From VRUE01 sp963753585 (GTDB taxonomy: Bacteria; Actinomycetota; Thermoleophilia; Solirubrobacterales; 70-9): a stretch of DNA of 64,000 bases. Both the position numbers and the translations under genes were made by a program. Below the pieces are notes generated by a model that did not search any database, had not been told where the DNA came from, and saw nothing but the letters and a program-made list of their open reading frames with translations. Below, piece by piece: positions 24,019-31,620 of the stretch; the stretch's first letter is position 1, and each line of letters opens with the position of its first letter. The DNA lies in contig CAVWCU010000001.1 of the NCBI GenBank assembly GCA_963753585.1, positions 930,001-994,000 on the forward strand. Direction: 5' to 3'.

Positions 24019-24870
24019 CTAGCCGCGGGTGCCGCCGCCGCTGCCGTCGGGCGACCAGCCCGGGCCACGGAAGATGTAGTTGAGCTTGTGGCGCCAGCTC
24101 CTCGCGGCGCGCACGTCGCGCGCGATGTCGACGAACTCGTGGAAGGCGACCTTGGTCGGTCGGAAGGTGCGGATGTTCCTGGTCAGCCCATACTTCGGCC
24201 GCACCGTCTCGCCCTGGAAGGTGCCGAACATCCTGTCCCAGATGATCAGGATGCCGCCGTAGTTGCGGTCCAGGTAGACCTCGTTGGCGCCGTGGTGCAC
24301 GCGATGGTGTGAGGGCGTGTTGAAGAAGAACTCGATCGGTGCCGGCAGTCTCTTCACTCGCTCGGTGTGAATCCAGAACTGGTAGATCAGGCTGATCGCC
24401 AGCTGGGTGAGGATCATCCACGGCGCGAAGCCGACCAGCGCCAGCGGCGCCCAGAAGGGCAACGCCGTCATCGGCGTCCAGGTCTGACGCAGCGCGGTCG
24501 AGAGGTTGTAGTGCTGGGAGGAGTGGTGGACGACGTGACTCGCCCAGAAGACCCGGACCTCGTGGTGGACGCGGTGGAACCAGTAGTAGGCGAGGTCGTC
24601 GGCGAAGAAGAGCAGGACGTAGGTCCACCACGCGTCGGCCGGCATCCGCAGCGGCGTCAGCTCGTAGAGCCCCGCGTAGGCGATCAGGACGACGAATTTC
24701 CAGACCGCGTTGATGACGACGTTGCCGCCGCCCATGGTCAGGCTCGTGCGGGTGTCCTTGGACTCGTAGCCGACGAGGTCGTCGTCGTCGCGCAGGTACT
24801 TGAAGGAGAGGAGCTCGGCGACGAGCAGCACCACGAACGCCGGTATCGCGTAATAGAGAACCTCGGCCAC
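24019..24870 (-). CDS. Sterol desaturase / fatty acid hydroxylase family protein
   Basis: A 283-residue integral membrane di-iron enzyme. The histidine clusters are complete: HRVHHE (~119), HVVHHSSQH (~131) and HHRVHHG (~209). Hydrophobic helices occupy residues 3-22, 50-70, 85-105 and 150-185. The family hydroxylates or desaturates sterols, fatty acids or alkylglycerols. The start is GTG at 24870. A 75-bp copy of the 5' end of this gene, with the start codon lost, lies at 26376-26450 (see findings). Confidence 0.9.
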   Translation of the reverse strand: MAEVLYYAIPAFVVLLVAELLSFKYLRDDDDLVGYESKDTRTSLTMGGGNVVINAVWKFVVLIAYAGLYELTPLRMPADAWWTYVLLFFADDLAYYWFHRVHHEVRVFWASHVVHHSSQHYNLSTALRQTWTPMTALPFWAPLALVGFAPWMILTQLAISLIYQFWIHTERVKRLPAPIEFFFNTPSHHRVHHGANEVYLDRNYGGILIIWDRMFGTFQGETVRPKYGLTRNIRTFRPTKVAFHEFVDIARDVRAARSWRHKLNYIFRGPGWSPDGSGGGTRG

Positions 24871-24896
24871 GGGTCAAATTTAGCGGGCGCCACCGG

Positions 24897-25424
24897 CTAA
24901 ATCGCCAGCTGGCCGTCCGCCAGGCGCCGCGAGACGAGGGCGGCCACCTCCTCGGGTTCCTCGCCGTCCAGCTCGATCGCGTTCCGCTCGTACTCGCCGA
25001 GGTCGGCGAAGCTGCGCCACAGCTGCTCGACGTGGCCCGCTTCCAGCGGCACCCCTTCACGACTTTGCACCCGAGCGACGCAGGTCGAGGCCGGCGCACG
25101 GAGCACTGCGCAAGCAACGCTGTGCCCGGCATCCCGAAGCGAATCGGCAAGCGGCTCGAGGAACCAGCCGGGGATCAAGATCCCGTCGACGATCGTCTCG
25201 TACCCCGCCGCCGCGTAGTCGGCCGCCGCCTGGGCGACGATGCCCATCACCACGCTGTTTTGCTCGTGGGACTCCGGCTTCCAGGGCTCGACGTAGCCCG
25301 AGCGGACGAAGCGAAAGAAGACATCCGATTCGAGATGGACGGCGCGAGGCGAGCGCGAGGCGAGGATCCCGGCGACGGTCGTCTTCCCGACTCCGGGCGG
25401 CCCGGTGAGGACGAGGACCGGCAC
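24897..25424 (-). CDS. P-loop kinase-like ATPase (AAA_33 type)
   Basis: A 175-residue protein with Walker A GPPGVGKTT at residues 7-15 and an acidic HLESDVFFRFV motif similar to gluconate/shikimate or chloramphenicol-type kinases, where the Asp follows a strand. A conserved-looking TIVDGILIPGWFL resembles Walker B. A small-molecule kinase role is inferred; the substrate is unknown. It sits 26 bp before the desaturase gene on the same strand. Confidence 0.75.
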   Translation of the reverse strand: MPVLVLTGPPGVGKTTVAGILASRSPRAVHLESDVFFRFVRSGYVEPWKPESHEQNSVVMGIVAQAAADYAAAGYETIVDGILIPGWFLEPLADSLRDAGHSVACAVLRAPASTCVARVQSREGVPLEAGHVEQLWRSFADLGEYERNAIELDGEEPEEVAALVSRRLADGQLAI

Positions 25425-25507
25425 GCCAGCAGCGTAGCGGCCTTGGCAGCGGTCTACTGTTCAAGAGCCAGTTCGTCGACGAGTATCTCTGCGAGAGGAG
25501 GATCGCA

Positions 25508-26176
25508 ATGAACATGCCACCGATCGTCTCGCCCCAGGAGTGGAAAGCGGCCCACCAGGAGCTGCTTGTGAAGGAGAAGGAGCTCACCCGAGCCCGGGAC
25601 GCGCTTGCGGCCGAGCGCCGCCGGATGCCGAGGATGGCCGTGGAGAAGGACTACCGCTTCGAGGGCCCGGACGGCCCCGTGACCCTGCTCGACCTCTTCG
25701 ACGGGCGCCGCCAGTTGATCGTCTACCGCTTCTTCTTCGAGCCCGGCGTGAAGGGCTGGCCGGAGCGCGGCTGCGGAGGCTGCTCCTTCCTCGCCGATCA
25801 GGTCGCCCACCTCGCCCACCTGAATGCCCGCGACACCACGCTCGCGTTCGCCTCGCGCGCGCCGCAGCCGGACATCGAGCGCTGGAAGGCGAGGATGGGC
25901 TGGGAGATCCCCTGGTACACGATCACCGACGACTTCGACGCCGACTTCGGCGTCGACGAGTGGCACGGGACCAACGCCTTCTTCCGCGACGGCGAGCGAA
26001 TCTTCCGCACCTACTTCGTCGACAGCCGTGGCGACGAAGCGATGGGCAGCACCTGGAGCTACCTCGACATCACCGCGCTCGGGCGCCAGGAGGAATGGGA
26101 GGACTCACCCGAGGGCTATCCGCAGACGCCGCCCTACCAGTGGTGGAACCTGCACGACGAGTACGGCGAGGCCTGA
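25508..26176 (+). CDS. DUF899 family thioredoxin-like protein
   Basis: A 222-residue protein with an excellent ribosome site (AGAGGAGGA) before its ATG. The N-terminus (EWKAAHQELLVKEKELTRAR), the RRRMPRMAVEKDYRF segment, and GCGGCSFLADQVAHLAHLNA are the family hallmarks; the Cys-Gly-Gly-Cys motif is the thioredoxin-like centre. The C-terminus ends in PYQWWNLHDEY. Members are predicted oxidoreductases. The stop TGA is in the same frame as the dihydrofolate-reductase remnant that follows. Confidence 0.9.
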   Translation: MNMPPIVSPQEWKAAHQELLVKEKELTRARDALAAERRRMPRMAVEKDYRFEGPDGPVTLLDLFDGRRQLIVYRFFFEPGVKGWPERGCGGCSFLADQVAHLAHLNARDTTLAFASRAPQPDIERWKARMGWEIPWYTITDDFDADFGVDEWHGTNAFFRDGERIFRTYFVDSRGDEAMGSTWSYLDITALGRQEEWEDSPEGYPQTPPYQWWNLHDEYGEA

Positions 26177-26385
26177 TCGCTGGGCCCGAACGCCTGCGCG
26201 AGCGTACGCAATGGCCAGCTGATCTACTCGGCAATTGCCTCTCTCGACGGCTACACAGCGGACGAGGAGGGCAAATTCGACTGGGCCGAGCCCGACGAAG
26301 AGGTGCACGCGTTCGTCAACGACTTGGAGCGGTCCGTCGGCACCTACCTCTTCGGGCGGCGGATGTACTTAAAGGGGCAGCTCGA
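26177..26385 (+). pseudogene. N-terminal remnant of a dihydrofolate reductase-like protein
   Basis: Reading on from the TGA of the DUF899 gene in the same frame gives NGQLIYSAIASLDGYTADEE, then DWAEPDEEVHAFVNDLE and TYLFGRRMY, which is the unmistakable first third of RibD-C/dihydrofolate reductase family proteins. There is no start codon. After GRRMY the homology stops and the desaturase-derived copy begins. The frame then runs to a TAG at ~26446. The gene has lost both its start and its C-terminal two thirds. Confidence 0.75.
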
Positions 26386-26450
26386 CGACCAGCAGCACGA
26401 ACGCCGGAATCGCGTAATAGAGAACCTCGGCCCCGGTCAAATCTAGCGGG
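26376..26450 (-). pseudogene. Duplicated 5' fragment of the sterol desaturase gene
   Basis: About 75 bp closely match positions ~24823-24890, including CGCGTAATAGAGAACCTCGG and the upstream spacer TCAAAT(C/T)TAGCGGG. The GTG start is changed to GGG and the frame ends at the junction with the dihydrofolate reductase remnant. It is the trace of a duplication about 1.5 kb away from its source. Confidence 0.75.
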
Positions 26451-26461
26451 TGTCGCCTCGT

Positions 26462-26508
26462 GTTGTAGCAACCTCCTATTTAAAACTGTATTCGTACCTT
26501 GCTACAAC
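26462..26508. promoter_or_regulatory. 10-bp inverted repeat flanking the promoter of the S53 protease gene
   Basis: GTTGTAGCAA at 26462-26471 and its exact reverse complement TTGCTACAAC at 26499-26508 enclose an AT-rich 27-bp segment (CCTATTTAAAACTG) that could hold a promoter -10 region. It could be an operator pair or the stem of a 5' leader hairpin. Confidence 0.4.
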
Positions 26509-26522
26509 CGTTTGCGTCCAAT

Positions 26523-29500
26523 ATGGTGGCGGCTATCGGGGGGCGGGCGCGCACAGAGAATCGCTTGACGCGCGTTGATCGCGCTCTTCTCGCTGGCCTC
26601 GTAACACTCAGCCTCACCTTGGCTTGGCCGGCTGGGCCGTCTTCTGCGGGTGCCAAGCTCACGGCACGCGGATCCGCTCCGCAGGGCCCACAGATCCTTC
26701 GCGCGCAATCCTCGGCAGGCCGAGCCAACAGCTACGAATCACTGCCGCCACTCCCGAGCGAAGAAGTCGCGCCGTATTCGAAGCATCCAGCCGAGACCCG
26801 TCCATACGCCGTATGCCCACCGCCAACCACGTTGCGCGCGAGCTGCATGGCGGCGGTCATCCCAACCGAAGCGGGTGAACCTGTCATCGGCCCCAGCCTG
26901 GAAGGCAGCGGGAAAAACGGTGGCTTCTCGCCCACAGATCTCCGTTCCGCCTACTCCCTTCCCGGCTCGGGCGGGGCTGGGCTGACCATTGCGATCACCA
27001 TCGCCTATGACAATCCAAACGCTGAGTCGGACCTCGCCGTCTACCGCAGCCAATACGGCCTGCCACCGTGCACCACGGCCAACGGCTGCTTCCGCAAGGT
27101 CAACCAGAGAGGCGAAGAAGCCAAATATCCCGCACCAAATGCGGAATGGGGGCTAGAGACTTCACTGGACCTCGACATGGTTTCGGCGGCCTGCCCCAAA
27201 TGCAACATCCTTCTCGTCGAGGCCGACAGCAACTATCTCGACGACCTAGGCGCTGCCGTGAACAAGGCTGCAGAGATGGGCGCCAGCGTGATCAGCAACA
27301 GCTGGGCAACCCAAGAGTTCCTCGGCGAGACAGCCGAAAACCACTATTTCCACCACCCCGGCATCCCCGTCCTCTTCGCGTCGGGCGACTGGGGCTACGG
27401 TGTCTACTATCCCGCGGCGTCTCCCGACGCGATCGCCGTCGGGGGAACCAGCCTGCAGAAATCCGGCAACTCCCGTGGCTGGTCGGAGACCGCATGGTCT
27501 GGTGCCGGCAGCGGTTGCAGCGCATACGAGAAAAAGCCGGACTGGCAGCAGGACGGCGGCTGTGCCCAGCGCACTGTCGCTGACGTCTCGGCCGTTGCCA
27601 ACCCGGAGACGCCGGTATCGGTGTACGACAGCTATAAACAGGCTGGCTGGGTGCTGCTCGGCGGAACCAGCGTCGCGACGCCGCTGGTCGCCGGCATCGA
27701 GGCCCTCTCCTCGAGTGCCTTCCGCGCCGCCGGCCCCAGCGGCTTCTCGCGAGCGGGCAACAGCGGCGGCCTCTTCGATGTCACCCAAGGCGAAAACGGT
27801 CCCTGCGCAATCGAAAGCACAAGTGGGTTCGAAGCCACCTACTTGTGCCAGGCAGATGCCGGGTACGACGGCCCAACCGGGTGGGGCACCCCCGACGGGC
27901 CGCAGTCGCTTCCCATTGCCATCACCGAATCGGCGATCGTCGAATCGACCGCAAAGGCAACACTTCGCGGTTCCGTCAACCCGGGAGGACTGCCGACCGC
28001 GTACCGCTTCGAATACGGCGAAACCACTGCCTACGGCAATAGCGTCCCCATCCCCGACGCAAGCGTTGGGGATGGATCCGAGTACGTCGCGGTGGAGCAG
28101 ACAATCGAGGGGCTCAAAGGTCAGATGCCCTATCACTACCGAATCGTCGCCAGCAACTCCAAAGAAACCTTCGTCGGCGTCGATCGCACTTTCGGCACTA
28201 CCCCGCCACACGCCAAAACCGGAACGGCGGATGAAATCCGCGCTTCGAGCGCGAGCTTGCATGCCACGGTCGACCCCGAAGGACTCGACTCGACGTATTA
28301 CTTCGAATATGGGCCTACCCCCTCCTATGGGTTCAAGGCACCGGTGAAGGCTGGGACGCTGGCGGCTTCCACCGAAGACATTGCAGTGAGCACTGCACTC
28401 GGCGGACTCGATGGGGGCACCACCTACTACTACCGAGTTGTCGCGCGCAACTCGGCGGGTACCTCCTACGGCGCACCTAGCTCGTTTCTCACCAAACCGC
28501 CGGAGTGGACCGTCGCCTACATGCCTCAGCCGTCCAACTCGGGCAGCGGCTACCGTCCCTACGGCGTCTCCTGTATGCAGGCCAATAGGTGCATTTCCGT
28601 GGGCGAAAACTGGAGCCTGGCGGTACACACGAAAGTCACCCTGGCCGAGATCTGGAACGGCAACTCGTGGTCAGCGATGACAACTCCCAACCCGTCTGGC
28701 CTCAACGAAGGCTGGAAACACGAATGGTACGCTCTGCTGCGCGGAGTGTCGTGCACCCCGAACGACGACTGCATCGCCGTCGGCCGCTACAGGGACCCCG
28801 GAGAAAAGGTGAAGCCGCTAGCCGAGCACTGGGACGGCAGCACATGGACGATTGAGCCTACGCCGGTCCCGGCCGGCGCCTTGGACGCCAGGCTGGAAAG
28901 CGTCTCTTGCACTTCGGGCGTGAATTGCGTGGCCGTGGGCAGCCTCAAGAACGGATCGGGCGTCGAAGAACCGCTCGTTGAGCGCTGGGACGGCAGCACA
29001 TGGACGATTGAGCCTACGCCGGTCCCGGCCGGCGCCTCCGCAAGCAGGCTCTTGGGCGTCGCCTGTCCCTCTTCGACGACCTGTGTCGCGGTCGGCTCCT
29101 ACCAGAGCGGAAGCGCCGAAAAGACGCTGGCAGTGGGCCTGAGCAAAGGGCAATGGACGATTCAGTCGACACCAAACCCCGGTACCCGCTCCGAGGCCAG
29201 CTTGAGGGAGGTCTCGTGCAGCTCCCCATCCCTCTGCACCGCCGTCGGATACTTCAGGGGCGGCTCGACCCTGGTGACGCTGGCCGAGCGATGGAACGGG
29301 ACGCAATGGGTCGCGCAATCGACCCCGACTCCAGAAGGGGAGGGAACCCTGGGCGGGGTTTCCTGCGCTGCGGGCACTTCCTGCACGGCGGCCGGCACCT
29401 ACTACAGCTCGCTCTCGAGCAAACACGGGTGGCAACCCTTGATCGAGCGCTGGGAAGGAGCGGGGTGGTCCGTTCCGGAAATCACGACCCCATCCGCACC

Positions 29501-30665
29501 CGCTGGCTGGTGGCATGAAACTTATTTCGAGGCGATTTCGTGCCCGCAAGCCAAAGCCTGCATGGCGGTTGCCAGTTCTCTGGGTGCTCCGAATGGAGAG
29601 CTCTCCTCATACCGCGCCCTCTCCGAGCACGAGTCTGCGCCGCTTCTCGGGGCCTTCTCCTTCGGTCCCGACATCCCCCATGCGGGCGAACACGTCGGCT
29701 TCAATGGCTCAGCCTCCACCGCTCCTGGGCACACGATCGAACGCTACGAATGGGACTTCGGCGATGGTAGTCACGGGTCGGGCATCAAACCGACACACGT
29801 CTACGTTCAGCCAGGGGACTACACCGTGACACTCACGATTGCCGACGACGAAGGGAGAACTGCGGAAATCTCTCATCTGGTCACCGTAGCCGCGTCGCTC
29901 CTGATGAAGTTCCCGCTCAGCGTCACCACGGAAGGCGCCGGCTCTGGCACGGTGACCAGCTCCCCCGGCCTGATCAGCTGCGACCCCTTCTGCTCAGACG
30001 AATTCGATGAGGGAGCCGAAGTTACGCTCACGGCCACCCCGGCCCCCGGTTCGCTCTTCACGAGCTGGAAGCACTGTGATGCTGGTGGCGTCAACGGTCG
30101 TCAGTGCACGGTCACGATGGACAAAGCCAAGGCAGTCCAGGCGGTCTTCGCGACCACCTATGCGCTGACCCTCACCAAGGCCGGGAGCCCGGGCCTGGGC
30201 TCGGTCAGAACCAGGCCGGGAGGTCTCCTCTGCGCGGCGGGCTGCCGAGCGGCCTCAGCCGATTTCCTAGCCGGCGCCAAAGTCATGCTCGAACAAACCC
30301 CAGCCAAGCACTTCGAGTTCGTCGAATGGCTGGGCGACTGCACTGGCGTGGCAACGTGCGAGCTGACGATGGGTGAACCACATTCCGTCGAAGCTCTCTT
30401 TACCGAAATCCCGCTACTCGATCTCGAGCTAACGAAGACAGGCGGCGGACAGGGAAGCGTGAGAAGCAAGCCGGCCGGGGTCGCCTGCGCATACTTCTGC
30501 AACTCTTCGGTGGCCGCCTTCCACGAAGGCGAGGAAGTCACGCTTACCGCAACGCCGGGCGCAGGCTCGACCTTCACCGGCTGGTCTGGCGGCGGCTGCA
30601 CGGGAACCGGAACCTGCACGGTGACGATGGATGAGGCGACAGAAGTCCAGGCGGGCTTCGAATAG
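26523..30665 (+). CDS. Giant secreted S53 (sedolisin) protease with PKD and InlB-B repeats
   Basis: About 1,380 residues from the ATG at 26523 (TTG at 26499 is an alternative). A signal peptide ends near residue 43. The S53 protease domain spans ~135-435: Glu and Asp of ExxxD in WGLETSLDLDMV, Asp in FASGDWGYG, and the nucleophile in GGTSVATPLVAG. There is no long inhibitory prodomain. Then follow two fibronectin-like modules (~465-660, paired FEYG-YG motifs), six or so ~50-residue CVAVGSY/W-DGSTW modules (~660-1045), a PKD domain (~1045-1125), and three divergent InlB B-repeats with GxGxVTSxPxG and FTxWxG (~1130-1380). It is an acidic-type secreted peptidase with glycan- or surface-binding tails. 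Confidence 0.85.
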   Translation: MVAAIGGRARTENRLTRVDRALLAGLVTLSLTLAWPAGPSSAGAKLTARGSAPQGPQILRAQSSAGRANSYESLPPLPSEEVAPYSKHPAETRPYAVCPPPTTLRASCMAAVIPTEAGEPVIGPSLEGSGKNGGFSPTDLRSAYSLPGSGGAGLTIAITIAYDNPNAESDLAVYRSQYGLPPCTTANGCFRKVNQRGEEAKYPAPNAEWGLETSLDLDMVSAACPKCNILLVEADSNYLDDLGAAVNKAAEMGASVISNSWATQEFLGETAENHYFHHPGIPVLFASGDWGYGVYYPAASPDAIAVGGTSLQKSGNSRGWSETAWSGAGSGCSAYEKKPDWQQDGGCAQRTVADVSAVANPETPVSVYDSYKQAGWVLLGGTSVATPLVAGIEALSSSAFRAAGPSGFSRAGNSGGLFDVTQGENGPCAIESTSGFEATYLCQADAGYDGPTGWGTPDGPQSLPIAITESAIVESTAKATLRGSVNPGGLPTAYRFEYGETTAYGNSVPIPDASVGDGSEYVAVEQTIEGLKGQMPYHYRIVASNSKETFVGVDRTFGTTPPHAKTGTADEIRASSASLHATVDPEGLDSTYYFEYGPTPSYGFKAPVKAGTLAASTEDIAVSTALGGLDGGTTYYYRVVARNSAGTSYGAPSSFLTKPPEWTVAYMPQPSNSGSGYRPYGVSCMQANRCISVGENWSLAVHTKVTLAEIWNGNSWSAMTTPNPSGLNEGWKHEWYALLRGVSCTPNDDCIAVGRYRDPGEKVKPLAEHWDGSTWTIEPTPVPAGALDARLESVSCTSGVNCVAVGSLKNGSGVEEPLVERWDGSTWTIEPTPVPAGASASRLLGVACPSSTTCVAVGSYQSGSAEKTLAVGLSKGQWTIQSTPNPGTRSEASLREVSCSSPSLCTAVGYFRGGSTLVTLAERWNGTQWVAQSTPTPEGEGTLGGVSCAAGTSCTAAGTYYSSLSSKHGWQPLIERWEGAGWSVPEITTPSAPAGWWHETYFEAISCPQAKACMAVASSLGAPNGELSSYRALSEHESAPLLGAFSFGPDIPHAGEHVGFNGSASTAPGHTIERYEWDFGDGSHGSGIKPTHVYVQPGDYTVTLTIADDEGRTAEISHLVTVAASLLMKFPLSVTTEGAGSGTVTSSPGLISCDPFCSDEFDEGAEVTLTATPAPGSLFTSWKHCDAGGVNGRQCTVTMDKAKAVQAVFATTYALTLTKAGSPGLGSVRTRPGGLLCAAGCRAASADFLAGAKVMLEQTPAKHFEFVEWLGDCTGVATCELTMGEPHSVEALFTEIPLLDLELTKTGGGQGSVRSKPAGVACAYFCNSSVAAFHEGEEVTLTATPGAGSTFTGWSGGGCTGTGTCTVTMDEATEVQAGFE
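28829..28881 (+). repeat. 53-bp perfect direct repeat, copy 1
   Basis: Identical to 28985-29037, offset 156 bp (52 codons). It encodes WDGSTWTIEPTPVPAGA in both copies. It lies in the CVAVG-module array of the S53 protease and shows recent duplication or gene conversion of one module. Confidence 0.9.
28985..29037 (+). repeat. 53-bp perfect direct repeat, copy 2
   Basis: The second copy of the repeat at 28829-28881. The sequences on both sides have diverged, so only this part of the module is kept identical. Confidence 0.9.
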
Positions 30666-30668
30666 AAG

Positions 30669-30741
30669 CACCCCCGGCTGGATTCGAACCAGCGACCATC
30701 GGCTTAGAAGGCCGGTGCTCTGTCCACTGAGCTACGGGGGC
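30669..30741 (-). tRNA. tRNA-Arg (TCT)
   Basis: A cloverleaf with anticodon TCT in loop CTTCTAA, acceptor GCCCCCG paired with CGGGGGT (a G-U pair at the end), and T-loop GGTTCGAATCC. No CCA is encoded. It starts 3 bp after the stop of the S53 protease gene, on the opposite strand. Confidence 0.93.
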
Positions 30742-30794
30742 TAGTGCGCCTAGATTAGGCCCTGGCAAGCGGTTTCGCGTAGGATCGGCGGGCT

Positions 30795-31598
30795 ATGCCG
30801 AGCATCGATGCAGGGGGCACGGAGCTTCACTACCTCCGCTCCGGGGAGGGTGAGCCGCTGCTGCTGATCCAGGGGATGAGCGCCACGCACGTGGCCTGGG
30901 GCCACTCCTTCCTCGCCGAGCTCGAGCCGAGCTTCGAGTGCATCGTCTTCGACAACCGCGGCATGGGGCTCTCCGGCCGCGCCGAGCTTCCCTTCGCCAT
31001 CGCCGACATGGCCGCCGACACGGCCGCCCTGCTCGACGCGCTCGAACTGGAGACCGCGCACGTGGTCGGGATCTCGATGGGCGGCATGATCGCCCAGGAG
31101 CTGGCCCTCGCCCACCCCGAGCGCATCCGCACGCTGACCATCGGCTGCAGCTACTGCGGCGGCCCGGAGGGAACGCTGATGGCGCCCGAGGACCTGCAGA
31201 TGCTCGGCAGCGCCTACGCCTCCGGCGAGCCCGAGCAGGTCTTCCGGGCGATGTGGGAGATCAACCTCTCCCCCGGCTTCCGCGAGGACGACTCGCGCTT
31301 CGCCGCCTTCACCGAGATGGGCTCGCAGCTTCCCGCTCCCCAGCCGGTCGTCCTGCAGCAGATGCGCGCCTGCGGTGCCCACGACACCCACGAGCGCCTC
31401 GGCCAGATCTCGCTCCCCACCCTGGTCATCCACGGCGACGCCGACCGGCTGCTGGGGTACAGCAACGGCCGCGAGATCGCCGACGCGATCGCCGACGCCC
31501 GCCTCGAGACGCTCGAGGGCGCCGGCCACATGTTCTGGTGGGAACTGCCGCAGCGCTCCGCGGAGCTGATCCGCGAACACGCCCTGGCGCCGGTCTGA
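30795..31598 (+). CDS. Alpha/beta hydrolase
   Basis: A 267-residue single-domain hydrolase. Nucleophile elbow GISMGG (Ser ~97), oxyanion region LLLIQGMSATHVAW, acid in HGDADRLLGYSN, and His in GAGHMFWWELP complete the triad. FDNRGMGLSG is the typical strand-4 loop. It resembles the paralogue at 35880, sharing FDNR, AHVVG and SMGGMI. The substrate is unknown. Confidence 0.9.
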   Translation: MPSIDAGGTELHYLRSGEGEPLLLIQGMSATHVAWGHSFLAELEPSFECIVFDNRGMGLSGRAELPFAIADMAADTAALLDALELETAHVVGISMGGMIAQELALAHPERIRTLTIGCSYCGGPEGTLMAPEDLQMLGSAYASGEPEQVFRAMWEINLSPGFREDDSRFAAFTEMGSQLPAPQPVVLQQMRACGAHDTHERLGQISLPTLVIHGDADRLLGYSNGREIADAIADARLETLEGAGHMFWWELPQRSAELIREHALAPV

Positions 31599-31620
31599 GC
31601 GGCGCCGGAACCGGAGCGCC

